Below are positions 37,468 through 46,224 of a DNA stretch of 64,000 nt, in pieces (within the stretch, counting starts at the first letter, position 1; each line of letters begins with the position of its first letter). Source of the DNA: JAWLHK01 sp041690355 [NCBI: bacterium] (lineage in GTDB: Bacteria; J088; JAWLBW01); NCBI GenBank assembly GCA_041690355.1, contig JAWLHK010000018.1:6720-70719 (forward strand), in the 5' to 3' direction. A program made the position numbers and the translations under genes. The notes under the pieces are model-generated. The model was not told the origin of the DNA. It made no database searches and saw only the letters and a program-made list of their open reading frames with translations.

Positions 37468-39774
37468 ATGCAAACGAGGTTGGATGTGAAGCGCGCCGCC
37501 TATTTTACGCTTTGTCTTGTCGTTGCTTGCACGCCCGCAAGCGAGCTCCCGATGGTTCCCGATGTATCGCAATGGTCGCAGCCGACAGAGGAAGCTGTCT
37601 CCTGGCCAAACGAAGCGGGCGCGCCAATCCCCGTACCCAACGCGTTGCGCGACCTTGATTGGCTTGCCGACCCGAGCGCCTTCGGTCACAGCGGGCCTCC
37701 AACGACTCGTGAGAAAGCGGGAAGCTTCGGCATCGGCAACGGTCGAGTGTTCGGTCTGATAGGCCTCGACGAGCCGCGCAATACTTTAACGAACGCGATT
37801 GGCCCCGGCTACCAGATAAACGCCGGCTTCTTCGGCGACAGCTCCATCCACCTGCTTCAGGCGGGTACGGAGGCGCCGATCGAACACGAACAAGCGCAGC
37901 GGCCCCGCCGAACCGCGATTGTCAGAACGCTCGTCGCCTCCGGCGATCTTTCGGTCGAGACCACAGACGTGGCTCCCCCCGGTCACGACGTGATTATGCG
38001 ATTTATCACGGTTCGGAACGCCGGTTTTATGCCCGTCGATGAATTGGCGCTGAAGATCGCTCTATCGCGGGGAAAAGAGGAGCCGGCCGCTTACAGTGTC
38101 GATGCGCTTCTTCAAGAACGCGGCCGCCACAAACTGCGTATCGAGTGTCCGAATACCGGGGCAACGGCCTACCCGTCAACGATGACGTTTCCCGTCGGAA
38201 CCCTCGGTCCGGACGAAGAAAAAAGCTTCGTATGTTGGTACCTCTTCGGCGGGGCGGCCGTTCCCACGGACTCGCCGGTTGACTTGCTGTCTTCGTCACG
38301 AAAGCATACCGGCCGGATGCTCGACGAAGCCGTCAAACTCGAGACACCCGACCCCAAAGTCATTGATCTATACGAAGGGATGCTCGTAACACTCGACGTG
38401 CAAACCGCCGAAAACGGCCTCGTTAGCCCGATGAACCGGTACACGTCGGGGTGGCTGCGTGACGCAGAAGGGCCAATTCGGCTGCTGCTTGCAGCCGGCC
38501 TGATTGAGCGCGCGCGTACAATTCTCGACGTGACCTACCGCTCGCTCGTCGTCTTGCATGGTATCGTGAATTCCTTTCCGCTCGATGTCGATATCTCGGG
38601 GTTTGAGGAACCTGTGGATCCCAAAACCTTTTGGGCCACCGCCGAAATGATGGGGAAATACGAAGCCGCCGAAGCGCCAAGCTACGCGACACTGCTGCAT
38701 GACTTATGGATCCGTTATTCCGGCAACGAATCCATCCTGGATGCTCCGCGGATGGCCTTTTTGGAGGCGACGCTCCTTAGACAAGAGGTGAGCGACGAAG
38801 GGCTCTTGCCCTTCAGTGGCGACGAAACCTTTCGATTCCCTTTTTTCTCCGGTAGAGGCAAGCTTCCCGAGATGGAGGGATACTCGGCGAACTCGTCATT
38901 TTTATTGGCGGCCGCCGCCGACCGGCTCACCGAACGCGGCGGAAGCCCCGAAGTCGCGGTCCTCGGCAAACGAGTTAGAAAAGCCGCCGAAGAGGTGTAC
39001 TGGATCGCGGATGACGGATACTACGCTGCCACCGCGAGTTACGCCCACGCAAATCCTACGCCCGAGCCCTACGAAGATGTCGCGATGCAACCGCTCTGGA
39101 CGGGATATGCGAAACCAAGCGAACCGAGTCAACAGCGCAACGTTAAAACCGCGCTGGATAGGCTGCTCACCGATGACACACTCTTACACACACCGGGAAC
39201 ACTGACCTTCACCGGCATGGTTCCGGGTTTCCTTCTGTACAATCTCTCGCTTTTGAATCACCCCTTTGTTCATGACGCCTTTCACGCACTTGACGCTGTG
39301 GCAACCCCCTCCGGTCATTTCGAAGAAGGCCACATGCCCGATACTTCCGTGCACAGCCTGATTCACGCGCCCAACGGTCTCGGTGGTGATGCCTATGCCA
39401 GATACAGGCCTTGGGAAGGCGGCATCGTAGTGGCGGCGATGATCCACTATTTGACCGGATATCAACCTCGGGCCACATCCGCCCAGATGGATCTGGCGCC
39501 GAATCTTCCCCCTGGTTGGCACGAGACGGCCGTCCGCCAAATACGCTTTGGTAATGACTCGTTCGATTTGCAGGCCCAACGCTGGCAAGAGGGGCGAGTG
39601 GTCACAATCAGCCGAAGCGCAAACGATGGGCGAACGTGGAGGGTGCGTCTTGATCTGCGAGGTGACAAACGGTTTTCGGGCGTTTGGGTCGACGGTAATT
39701 ATGTGGGCACGAGTGAAGCGGTCATGTTGCATCTCAAACCAGGCGCAAACCTGACTGTCGTAGGCGCCTACTGA
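37468..39774 (+). CDS. Six-hairpin glycosidase-like lipoprotein (768 aa)
   Basis: The N-terminus AAYFTLCLVVACTPASE is a lipoprotein signal. The start could be GTG 37486 instead, nearer the signal. An N-terminal beta-rich region (about 60-270) is followed by an (alpha/alpha)6 barrel-like region with NRYTSGWLRDAEGPIRLLLAAGLIERARTIL and LPFSGDETFRFPFF. The C-terminal LGGDAYARYRPWEGG...MDLAPNLPPGWHETAVRQIRFGNDSFDLQ resembles the ends of GH65/78/95-like enzymes. The family and substrate are unassigned. Composition is less GC-rich than the core genes, suggesting acquisition. It lies between copies 1 and 2 of the membrane gene. Confidence 0.6.
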   Translation: MQTRLDVKRAAYFTLCLVVACTPASELPMVPDVSQWSQPTEEAVSWPNEAGAPIPVPNALRDLDWLADPSAFGHSGPPTTREKAGSFGIGNGRVFGLIGLDEPRNTLTNAIGPGYQINAGFFGDSSIHLLQAGTEAPIEHEQAQRPRRTAIVRTLVASGDLSVETTDVAPPGHDVIMRFITVRNAGFMPVDELALKIALSRGKEEPAAYSVDALLQERGRHKLRIECPNTGATAYPSTMTFPVGTLGPDEEKSFVCWYLFGGAAVPTDSPVDLLSSSRKHTGRMLDEAVKLETPDPKVIDLYEGMLVTLDVQTAENGLVSPMNRYTSGWLRDAEGPIRLLLAAGLIERARTILDVTYRSLVVLHGIVNSFPLDVDISGFEEPVDPKTFWATAEMMGKYEAAEAPSYATLLHDLWIRYSGNESILDAPRMAFLEATLLRQEVSDEGLLPFSGDETFRFPFFSGRGKLPEMEGYSANSSFLLAAAADRLTERGGSPEVAVLGKRVRKAAEEVYWIADDGYYAATASYAHANPTPEPYEDVAMQPLWTGYAKPSEPSQQRNVKTALDRLLTDDTLLHTPGTLTFTGMVPGFLLYNLSLLNHPFVHDAFHALDAVATPSGHFEEGHMPDTSVHSLIHAPNGLGGDAYARYRPWEGGIVVAAMIHYLTGYQPRATSAQMDLAPNLPPGWHETAVRQIRFGNDSFDLQAQRWQEGRVVTISRSANDGRTWRVRLDLRGDKRFSGVWVDGNYVGTSEAVMLHLKPGANLTVVGAY

Positions 39775-39910
39775 GATCGCGCATTGCAAACCCTTTGTCG
39801 TTGATGGGGGCAGAAGCGTTGACTACCTGACGGACGAGCCCCAGAGACGCGCCGTGAATACCAATCATGTCAAAAAGTGCACCGCTATGCGCGTCCACTT
39901 GGAGGCGGTG

Positions 39911-40212
39911 TCAGGCGTAGAGGCCACTGGTTACAGTACGTGGGAGAATCTGCGGATCTCGGCAGATTGGCTGCTCCAGGGCCCCCGGGGTGACGAGCGC
40001 AACGCGGCTGGCTAAAAGGAGCATCATTCTCGACAGGGCGGGAAGCGCGTGGTCCTTGGCTAATTCCGTTGCCGTTTCATCGTATTCAGCCATATCTCGG
40101 GAGTCGCAATAGGTTGAACACGACCGGCTATGCACGCTTCGACGATTCGACGCGGCAGTCCGCCAAAAAACAGGCCAGAAAGTAAGACGTTTGTGTCGAG
40201 TACGATCTTCAC
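39911..40212 (-). pseudogene. PIN-domain toxin, frameshifted
   Basis: GTG 40212 begins KIVLDTNVLLSGLFFGGLPRRIVEACIAG, a clear PIN-family start with the first acidic residue (Asp6). The frame stops at 40060. The continuation of a PIN protein (AEYDETATELAKDHALPALSRMM...) lies in another frame, ending at 39911, so one frameshift lies near the PEI codons around 40090. The C-terminal acidic motifs expected after CRDP are also missing. The GTG overlaps the antitoxin stop (GTGA), the usual arrangement. The toxin is probably inactive. Confidence 0.8.
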
Positions 40213-40475
40213 TTTCGGCCGCGAACCCGGCGAATGGCTTTCGATATATCCTTTGGGCGAAGACCGGACGCGCGCGCCTGTTCTTGGAGTGCTTCGCTTA
40301 GAACCTTGAATTCACGAGCGGACGGGAGAGAAATCACTTTCAGCATGAGTGAATCACCCTCTGAAACCACCACAAATTCGACGCCCTCTTCCAGGCCCAT
40401 TTTGTCCCGTATGGATTGCGGGATGACGACCTGGCCGCGGGAGGACATTCTGGTTGTTGCGAGTGATGGGGGCAT
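40209..40475 (-). CDS. AbrB/MazE-type antitoxin (88 aa)
   Basis: The swapped-hairpin AbrB domain is seen in ATTRMSSRGQVVIPQSIRDKMGLEEGVEFVVVSEGDSLMLKVI (residues 6-50). The C-terminal tail is helical and basic (ALQEQARASGLRPKDISKAIRRVRGRK) and would bind the PIN toxin. AGGAGCC precedes the ATG. The frame is intact although its toxin partner is broken. An 18-bp perfect palindrome lies 11 bases upstream. Confidence 0.9.
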   Translation of the reverse strand: MPPSLATTRMSSRGQVVIPQSIRDKMGLEEGVEFVVVSEGDSLMLKVISLPSAREFKVLSEALQEQARASGLRPKDISKAIRRVRGRK

Positions 40476-40486
40476 CGGTGGCTCCT

Positions 40487-40504
40487 AATCTTACTAGTAA
40501 GATT
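40487..40504. promoter_or_regulatory. 18-bp perfect palindrome, operator of the antitoxin gene
   Basis: AATCTTACTAGTAAGATT is fully self-complementary. Its position just upstream of the AbrB antitoxin fits autoregulation by the antitoxin or complex. Confidence 0.7.
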
Positions 40505-40515
40505 GAACCACGAAA

Positions 40516-40731
40516 TCATCCGTTGTAGGTGCTTCCAAGCAACGGCCATTGAACCGGCCCGCGGTCCGCTCGAGCGGCTTGTTCCAGCCTGAAAGCCGAG
40601 CACCGCACGCCGCCGTTCTTCACGAGCGCGCGCGCATCGGCCGCGGCCAGTTTCTGCCGGCGGGCGAGCCCGTCGGCAAGCGGGTGACCGTCTTCTTCGG
40701 GCCCGGCGCGGAATTGGAAGCGGTCGGCCAT
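40516..40731 (-). pseudogene. Truncated duplicate of the RluA-family gene (S4 part only)
   Basis: The 71-residue frame begins MADRFQFRAGPEEDGHPLA, nearly identical to the intact protein at 31845, and keeps the S4 helix segment KLAAADARALVKNGGVR. After that it diverges into an unrelated tail (CSAFRLEQAARADRG...). The catalytic domain is absent. The extended -10 TGCTACACT with 6-base spacing is also retained, so a short S4-like peptide could still be made. The tail is shared with the fragment at 32331-32384. Confidence 0.8.
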
Positions 40732-40805
40732 GGGGGCAGTGTAGCAGAGGGGGTCGTCTGACCAGTGGACACGTGCTGGTCACGAGCCGCCCTATTAATA
40801 TCCGC

Positions 40806-41264
40806 ATGCGCCCGTACTGGAAAATCCTTGCCGGCCGGTTCCGGGGCACCGAGGTGATTGTCGCCGGCCTGTTCACGGCAATGGCCTGGGAAATCTACCG
40901 CACCGAGGGGCCGGCGCGGGGGCTGATTTTCGCTGCCTACGGGACGGGGATCATGCTGCTGCGCCTGAGTGCTCCCGAGGGAGAAGCTCGGACCAACCGG
41001 TGGGGCAATTATCCGGTCCTTCCCGGCCGCAGGCCCGGGGGTGGGAGTCAACCCGGTTCCCGCGCCCGCCTTCAGGTCGCCGTTTTTGCGCTCGCCATCC
41101 TGCCGGCCGTGCTCACCGTGCATGCGCTGCTGAACGGCGCGCTGGGACTCGGCAACGCGGTGGGCGCCGTCGTCGCGTGCCTGCTGCTGCTCTTCGGCGG
41201 CGCGGGCGCTCTCCTGCTGTTGACGTGGAGCTTCGAGCGGTTTCTGGGAAGTGGGGAAGGGTAG
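40806..41264 (+). CDS. Small integral membrane protein, copy 2 (152 aa)
   Basis: The same length as copy 1 and about 90% identical by eye: MRPYWKILAGRFRGTEVIVAGLFTAMAWEIY, then GLIFAAYGTGIMLLRL, VAVFALAILPAVLTVHALLNGA and the final VVACLLLLFGGAGALLLLTW. An A/T-rich TATTAA lies 7 bases before the ATG. It is divergent from the truncated rluA copy, sharing a 74-base intergenic region. It probably arose by duplication rather than acting in the flanking systems. Confidence 0.75.
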   Translation: MRPYWKILAGRFRGTEVIVAGLFTAMAWEIYRTEGPARGLIFAAYGTGIMLLRLSAPEGEARTNRWGNYPVLPGRRPGGGSQPGSRARLQVAVFALAILPAVLTVHALLNGALGLGNAVGAVVACLLLLFGGAGALLLLTWSFERFLGSGEG

Positions 41265-41547
41265 CGGCCGGCATCAGCCCCGCTGCTCACATCCCACGAA
41301 GAAAACGTCCAGTGTTTCGCGCGCATCGGGCCATGTACGTTAGGGCGGCGACGATTTGCGCCGGACTACGTGTACGCTGCCATCCGCCTGAACTACAGCG
41401 GCATCTTTGTCTGTTGGTGGGGCTCGGTGCGAGGTAGTTTGACGGGCTGCTTCACCGGCGGCTGCCCGGCAGTTTTTCAGAGCCTACAGATCGCTGAAGA
41501 AGCCGTTACCCGCAACTCCCGCGAGCTCCAGGCTGCCGTGTCCAAGC
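41265..41547. other. Intergenic stretch with no recognisable gene
   Basis: Between copy 2 and the tetR promoter. Short open frames exist on both strands but have no start context or family resemblance. The first ~14 bases match the downstream flank of copy 1 (GGGTAGCGGCCGG). Confidence 0.5.
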
Positions 41548-41576
41548 TTCAATGTTCCGTTCGTCCCTGCTACGAT
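41548..41576 (+). promoter_or_regulatory. tetR promoter, predicted leaderless
   Basis: TTCAAT (41548-41553), 17 bases, TACGAT (41571-41576) with a TGC extension. ATG 41585 is 8 bases downstream, so transcription should start at or next to the start codon. Confidence 0.5.
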
Positions 41577-41584
41577 AATGCGCA

Positions 41585-42295
41585 ATGGCACAGAAAAAAG
41601 GCGCCGAACCACAACAAGACAGGGCCATAGAAGCCAAGCAGAAGATCCTCACTGCAGCGCTCGAAGAGTTTGCCGAGCACGGGTTTGACCGGGCTACGAC
41701 GCGTTCAATCGCAAAACGCTCTGGCGAAAACGCGGCCATGATTCGCTATTACTTCGGTGACAAAGAGAACCTCTGGAAGGCTGCAATGGAGACGCTCTTT
41801 ACGCGATTTCTGGGGCGCATTCAGAGCGCTTACGTCGAGGTCATGACGCTCCCGACAGAGCGGGTCGCGCGGGAAATGATGCATGCCTTCATTCGGGCGA
41901 CGGCCGATTACCCTGAGACCATTCAGATTCTCGTAACCGAAAACATTCGAAAGACCGAGCGGCTCAGGTGGCTCGTCGAAACGTACATACGCCCCGGTTT
42001 CGAGATGTTTCAGTCTGTATATCAGTCCGTATCGCCGCTATTTCGTGTTCCCGCCTATCCTGACGTGAATTTATTCTACGCAATGCTCGGCGCCGCAAGC
42101 CTCGTCTTTGCATCGAAGGAAGAGGTCAGAATCCTGTCGGGAGAGAACAACCTTACAGGCGAACAGCCTGTGGCTCAACACGCCGATTTGATGTTGCAGT
42201 TATTCTTCAGCGACTCTGTTCGGGCATCCTGCCTGCCCCCAAAATCAAAACCGATGAAGAGTCGCTCCCCAAATCAACACGGGAAAAAACACTAG
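41585..42295 (+). CDS. TetR-family transcriptional regulator
   Basis: 236 residues. The N-terminal HTH (residues ~17-65) reads KILTAALEEFAEHGFDRATTRSIAKRSGENAAMIRYYFGDKENLW, a textbook TetR DNA-binding domain. The C-terminal domain carries a CecR-like ligand-binding pattern (MMHAFIRATADYPETIQILVTENI). It is the first gene of the encapsulin region and reads in the same direction, so it may regulate the operon that begins at 42439. Its ligand is unknown. Confidence 0.92.
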   Translation: MAQKKGAEPQQDRAIEAKQKILTAALEEFAEHGFDRATTRSIAKRSGENAAMIRYYFGDKENLWKAAMETLFTRFLGRIQSAYVEVMTLPTERVAREMMHAFIRATADYPETIQILVTENIRKTERLRWLVETYIRPGFEMFQSVYQSVSPLFRVPAYPDVNLFYAMLGAASLVFASKEEVRILSGENNLTGEQPVAQHADLMLQLFFSDSVRASCLPPKSKPMKSRSPNQHGKKH

Positions 42296-42351
42296 CATTC
42301 AAGTTCAAACTGACAACCGTTGAGGAGTGGGGCCGTAGCGCCTTGCCAGAA

Positions 42352-42371
42352 AGTTATCCATATGATTAACT
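42352..42371. promoter_or_regulatory. Possible operator AGTTA-N10-TAACT
   Basis: 5-bp arms at 42352-42356 and 42367-42371 between tetR and the delta-60 lipoprotein gene. The size fits a TetR-type operator but the arms are short. Confidence 0.3.
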
Positions 42372-42438
42372 ATTGGGGCAGATCGATAAGGACATTTCGT
42401 TGGAATATGGGGCGGCATCCGCCTCCATGGAGACTCCC

Positions 42439-44115
42439 ATGGCACGACTACAGATCAAGAAGAACGCGATAACGGCCAAACGAGTATTCTGGCTGGGGGT
42501 ATTTCTGACGACCCTTGGGTTACAGGCATGCAGCAGCAATGTGCCGGTCGATGATTCGAGATCGAATGCGAACCCTCCCCCCACAAACCCTCCCCCCACG
42601 ACGGAAGAAGAACAGAGCGACCCAACAGGAACCGAGCCAGGCTTCGGAACGGAGCTTACGGTAACACCCGCCGATATCCTGTTGCCTCGTGGTGGTGAGC
42701 TCACACTCGCCTACGAAATTTTGCCCGAAGACGACTACTCGGGAAAAGTTCAAGCGACGGTAAGTGGACTACCAGCGGGTGTCGACTACACGGCCGATGA
42801 CCTGTCGGGCACTCAAAAGTCCGGCATGCTCACCTTGACGGCGACCCATGCCGCGGTGGCCGGCGAATACACGCCGAAACTCGTTCTGTCGGACGGGAAC
42901 AATACATTGGAAGCCGCGATCTCCCTACGGATTCCAGCATCCGGCTCTTACGTGAAAACGTTTGGCAACGCGGGTACCGCCGATGTGACGCTTCCCCTCA
43001 GCGGTATCCGACCCGTCGATTTTGAGGTGACCAGCGATCAGAGCATCATCATTCTTTCCGCCGTACCCAATGCGTCGGGCGCGATCTACCTGCAGAAGCT
43101 CGGCCAGAATGGAATGGTCGACCCGTCGTTCGGTGAAGCCGGGCTGATGAACGATGCCAATGCCGCGGAATATACATACAGCATCAAATCGCTGAAGGTC
43201 GACTCCCTCAACAGGATCTGGGTCTTCTACCGCAGCAACTCCAACTTTGTCGTGTCTCGCTATAACGCTTCAGGCTCTGTAGATACAAGCTTTGGAACGG
43301 ATGGGACCACGACGGTTAACCTTGGCCTGAATGCCTATTTTTGGGACGCCGAGTTCGCTCAGAATGGGAAGCTCCTTCTCGCCGGCAGGGTCACTTGGGA
43401 AGGCATGATCCTTCGCGTGAACGACGACGGCTCGCTTGACGACTCATTCGGTACGAACGGAAGAGTTCTCGTTGGCTACGATACCAATGCGAAGTGCGAC
43501 GGTATCGCAATCGACAGCAACGGTCGACTCACTGCGTCGTGCAATACGACCAAGCGCATTGTGAACCTCATACGACTGCAGAACGACGGCAATATCGATA
43601 CGTCGTTCGGTTACGCAGGTTACGTGCCCCTTACCGAAGATACAAACATCGATTCGTCGCTCGAAATTGACGGCGACGATCGCATCTATTACAGCACCGT
43701 GTACGAAGGGAAAAAAGCGCTGACGATTCAACGCTTCATGCCCAACGGGATCACGGATGCGACCTATGCGAACGCAGGAACATTTACGGCCGACACCACG
43801 GGCAGTGATTACGTGTACCCCTACTGGCACACCCATCTGGCACTCGATGGCGAGAACAACGCGTACGTCGTGTCGGGAAGTCCAGACAGCGCGGACTGGA
43901 ACTTCGAACGTGGCTGGCTGTTCAAAGCCCTTGCTGACGGCACAAGCGATATGCAATTTGGCACGTCCGGAAAGGTGTGGATCGATAGCTTCGACCCCAG
44001 CCTTTACTGGGTCGAGATCCTGCAGTTAGCCATTGCCGGCGATAAACTCCTCGTCCTCGAAGCACAGTTAGACAGCCAGCCTTACGGCGGCACGATACAC
44101 GCTTTCTGGAAGTAA
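42439..44115 (+). CDS. Delta-60-repeat lipoprotein (558 aa)
   Basis: ATG 42439 has GGAG 6 bases before it. The signal RVFWLGVFLTTLGLQACSSN has lipobox LQAC. A Pro/Thr linker (NPPPTNPPPTTEEE) follows, then an Ig/cadherin-like domain (VTPADILLPRGGELTLAYEI...), then six delta-60 repeats: VDPSFGEAGLM, VDTSFGTDGTT, LDDSFGTNGRV, IDTSFGYAGYV, TDATYANAGTF and SDMQFGTSGKV. These form a propeller-like surface domain. It is the first gene of the probable encapsulin operon, 49 bases before the hemerythrin gene. Confidence 0.85.
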   Translation: MARLQIKKNAITAKRVFWLGVFLTTLGLQACSSNVPVDDSRSNANPPPTNPPPTTEEEQSDPTGTEPGFGTELTVTPADILLPRGGELTLAYEILPEDDYSGKVQATVSGLPAGVDYTADDLSGTQKSGMLTLTATHAAVAGEYTPKLVLSDGNNTLEAAISLRIPASGSYVKTFGNAGTADVTLPLSGIRPVDFEVTSDQSIIILSAVPNASGAIYLQKLGQNGMVDPSFGEAGLMNDANAAEYTYSIKSLKVDSLNRIWVFYRSNSNFVVSRYNASGSVDTSFGTDGTTTVNLGLNAYFWDAEFAQNGKLLLAGRVTWEGMILRVNDDGSLDDSFGTNGRVLVGYDTNAKCDGIAIDSNGRLTASCNTTKRIVNLIRLQNDGNIDTSFGYAGYVPLTEDTNIDSSLEIDGDDRIYYSTVYEGKKALTIQRFMPNGITDATYANAGTFTADTTGSDYVYPYWHTHLALDGENNAYVVSGSPDSADWNFERGWLFKALADGTSDMQFGTSGKVWIDSFDPSLYWVEILQLAIAGDKLLVLEAQLDSQPYGGTIHAFWK

Positions 44116-44164
44116 TTCTCGCGAAGGCAAGAAAAACGATAAACCCAAAACAAGGCGAGGATAG

Positions 44165-44806
44165 ATGTCGACCTGCCAACCATTCGCGATCATGCGACTC
44201 ACCCATGAGGCCATCCGCAGAGGACTCGAAGCTCTGGAGCAGACGGCCGAAAACAAAGCCCCGGTCGAAGACCTGGAAAGTGCCTTTCAGTCGGTCTGGA
44301 ACTGCATCCAGCTTCATGCCGCCCAGGAAGACAAGGTCTTCTATGGCGCACTGGAAGAACGGCACCCGGGCTTAACCGCACCTTTCACGCAAGAGCACGA
44401 TGCCGAGGCCAAGCAGATTGAGTTCATCGAGAAGCGCCTGAAGTCGTCTCAGCACGATGCCGAGGTCGCGCCCGAGCTCTACGCGGACATTCTCTCCTTC
44501 ATTCAAACCCACCGCGAACATTTGAAGCACGAAGAAGAAATTCTCATGGAGCTTCTCCCCAGGACCTTTACCTATCCCGAATCGGTCGAGGTCGTACGCA
44601 AGATCCTCGCCTACGACATGCCGGTCTACCGCGAAATCGCCCCTTGGATTCTGGCTCGTCTCCAGGGCGGCCAGCGTGAAACCTATCTTGGCATGGTGCA
44701 AGGTTGTTGCGCCAAAGAAGACTTGCCAGATGTACTGGAAAGCCTGAAGCCAGTCATGAGCAAGACTGAAGTGGAAGAATTACAAGCGGTCGGCCGAATC
44801 GGGTAG
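44165..44806 (+). CDS. Hemerythrin HHE-domain protein (213 aa)
   Basis: A four-helix bundle with diiron ligand positions: His14 (LTHEAIRR), His51/Glu55 (HAAQEDKVFY), His78 (EHDAEAKQ), His116/His119 and His122 (HREHLKHEEE). A C-terminal extension of about 75 residues ends in a CC pair (VQGCCAKEDLPD). Hemerythrin-like proteins bind oxygen or react with NO and peroxide. It lies 23 bases before the encapsulin shell gene in the same direction. It could supply an oxidative or redox function to the compartment or act as cargo; neither is shown. Confidence 0.85.
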   Translation: MSTCQPFAIMRLTHEAIRRGLEALEQTAENKAPVEDLESAFQSVWNCIQLHAAQEDKVFYGALEERHPGLTAPFTQEHDAEAKQIEFIEKRLKSSQHDAEVAPELYADILSFIQTHREHLKHEEEILMELLPRTFTYPESVEVVRKILAYDMPVYREIAPWILARLQGGQRETYLGMVQGCCAKEDLPDVLESLKPVMSKTEVEELQAVGRIG

Positions 44807-44829
44807 CCGGCTCAGAAAGAGGAATTTTC

Positions 44830-46224
44830 ATGTCAGAAACAACCGGCCACATCCTAACAAGCCTGGGCGAAACCGCCGCCCGGAATCTCGCCGACGTCAC
44901 CAAGACACGCGCCAACATGGGCATCATCAGCCCGCGTTGGCTGTTGCGGATGTTGCCTTGGGTCGACGTTGAAGCCGGGATGTACCGCGTCAACCGCGTA
45001 CGCGTGGTCGGCGAGGAGTTCAGTCGTCTTGACCCTACGCTATTGCGTGAAACCCGTAAACCCTCAGCGAATCACCTGAAGTCGATTCCCCTCTTCCGTC
45101 ACTTTTTGGATTCTGATCTCGAGGAACTTGCCAATGGGTTTCGCACCCGAGAGGTAGCACAATACGACGATATCCTCACCGAAGGCGAAGCCGGCGACGA
45201 GATGTGTCTCATCGTCGCCGGGAAAGTTGAAGTCTACCGCCAAAGCCCATCGGGAGAGCGGGCCGTACTCAACGTTCTCGGTTCAGGTGCGCATTTTGGT
45301 GAAGTCGCACTGCTTCGTGATGAACCACGCAATGCAAGCGTTCGAGCCATCACCCCGGCTACGTTACTTTCTATCGATAAAAAGTCATTTCAGAAGCTCC
45401 TGAAAAGAAACCCCCAACTGAAAGCCGCTGTCGAAGAGACCGCGGCCTACAGAACCGGGAAAGAAGAAGTCAGTGTCAATCTCACGACCGTCAATGCTGA
45501 AACGGAAGTCTCGTCGACGTTCGTTGACTATGAAGAAAATCCGAGACTGATCACGCTTTCTTCGATCACGACGACCCTGCGTGTGCAAACCCGGGTCATG
45601 GACCTCTATAAACAGCCCTACGACCAACTCCAGGAGCAGGCTCGCCTGGTCATCGAAGCGATCAAGGAGCGCCAGGAGTGGGAGTTGATCAACAATCCCG
45701 GTTTCGGCCTCTTCGCAAACGTCAGCGCTGCCATGCGAACACCGACCCGCTCGGGTCCGCCTACGCCCGAGGGCATGGATGAGCTGCTTTCGAAGGTCTG
45801 GAAAGAGCCGGCTTTCTTTCTGGCCCACCCGAGAGCCATCGCCGCATTCGGACGCGAGTGTACCGCCCGTGGCGTACCACCACCTACGGTGACGTTGTTT
45901 GGGTCACCCTTTCTGACCTGGCGCGGAGTGCCATTGGTACCTTCAGACAAGATGCCCATTGACTTCAGCAGCGGTGTGCCCAAAACCAGGATCCTTCTCA
46001 TGCGCGTGGGTGAAGAGAGGCAGGGCGTGGTCGCGCTTCGCCAGGCGAACGTCGGCGACGAGCGAATGCCCAGTATCGCGATCCGCTTCAACGGTGTCGA
46101 TCAAAACGCCGTCGCTAACTATCTTGTAAGCGCCTACTTTGCCCTGGCCACCTTGTCAGATGATGCGGTAGGGGTCTTGGATGAGGTGGAGATCGGTCAT
46201 TACTACGATAATGCAGGCAACTGA
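44830..46224 (+). CDS. Family 2B encapsulin shell protein (HK97 fold with cNMP-binding domain)
   Basis: 464 residues. The N-terminal arm has ARNLADVTKTRANMGIISPRWLLRMLPWVDVEAGMYRVNR (about 17-56), the signature of Family 2 encapsulins such as SrpI. A cyclic-nucleotide-binding domain occupies about 84-205 (IPLFRHFLDSD..., cassette FGEVALLRDEPRNASVRA). The HK97 P- and A-domain part follows from about 215 (LITLSSITTTLRVQTRVMDLY...EWELINNPGFGLFANV...HPRAIAAFGRECTARG). The family self-assembles into a protein shell that encloses a cargo enzyme. The next gene overlaps by one base and is a typical Family 2 cargo. AGGAATTTTC precedes the ATG. Confidence 0.9.
   Translation: MSETTGHILTSLGETAARNLADVTKTRANMGIISPRWLLRMLPWVDVEAGMYRVNRVRVVGEEFSRLDPTLLRETRKPSANHLKSIPLFRHFLDSDLEELANGFRTREVAQYDDILTEGEAGDEMCLIVAGKVEVYRQSPSGERAVLNVLGSGAHFGEVALLRDEPRNASVRAITPATLLSIDKKSFQKLLKRNPQLKAAVEETAAYRTGKEEVSVNLTTVNAETEVSSTFVDYEENPRLITLSSITTTLRVQTRVMDLYKQPYDQLQEQARLVIEAIKERQEWELINNPGFGLFANVSAAMRTPTRSGPPTPEGMDELLSKVWKEPAFFLAHPRAIAAFGRECTARGVPPPTVTLFGSPFLTWRGVPLVPSDKMPIDFSSGVPKTRILLMRVGEERQGVVALRQANVGDERMPSIAIRFNGVDQNAVANYLVSAYFALATLSDDAVGVLDEVEIGHYYDNAGN

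Noticed and set aside
41370-41630. 86-residue plus-strand frame before tetR
   Set aside because: Overlaps the tetR start in another frame, has no Shine-Dalgarno and resembles no family.
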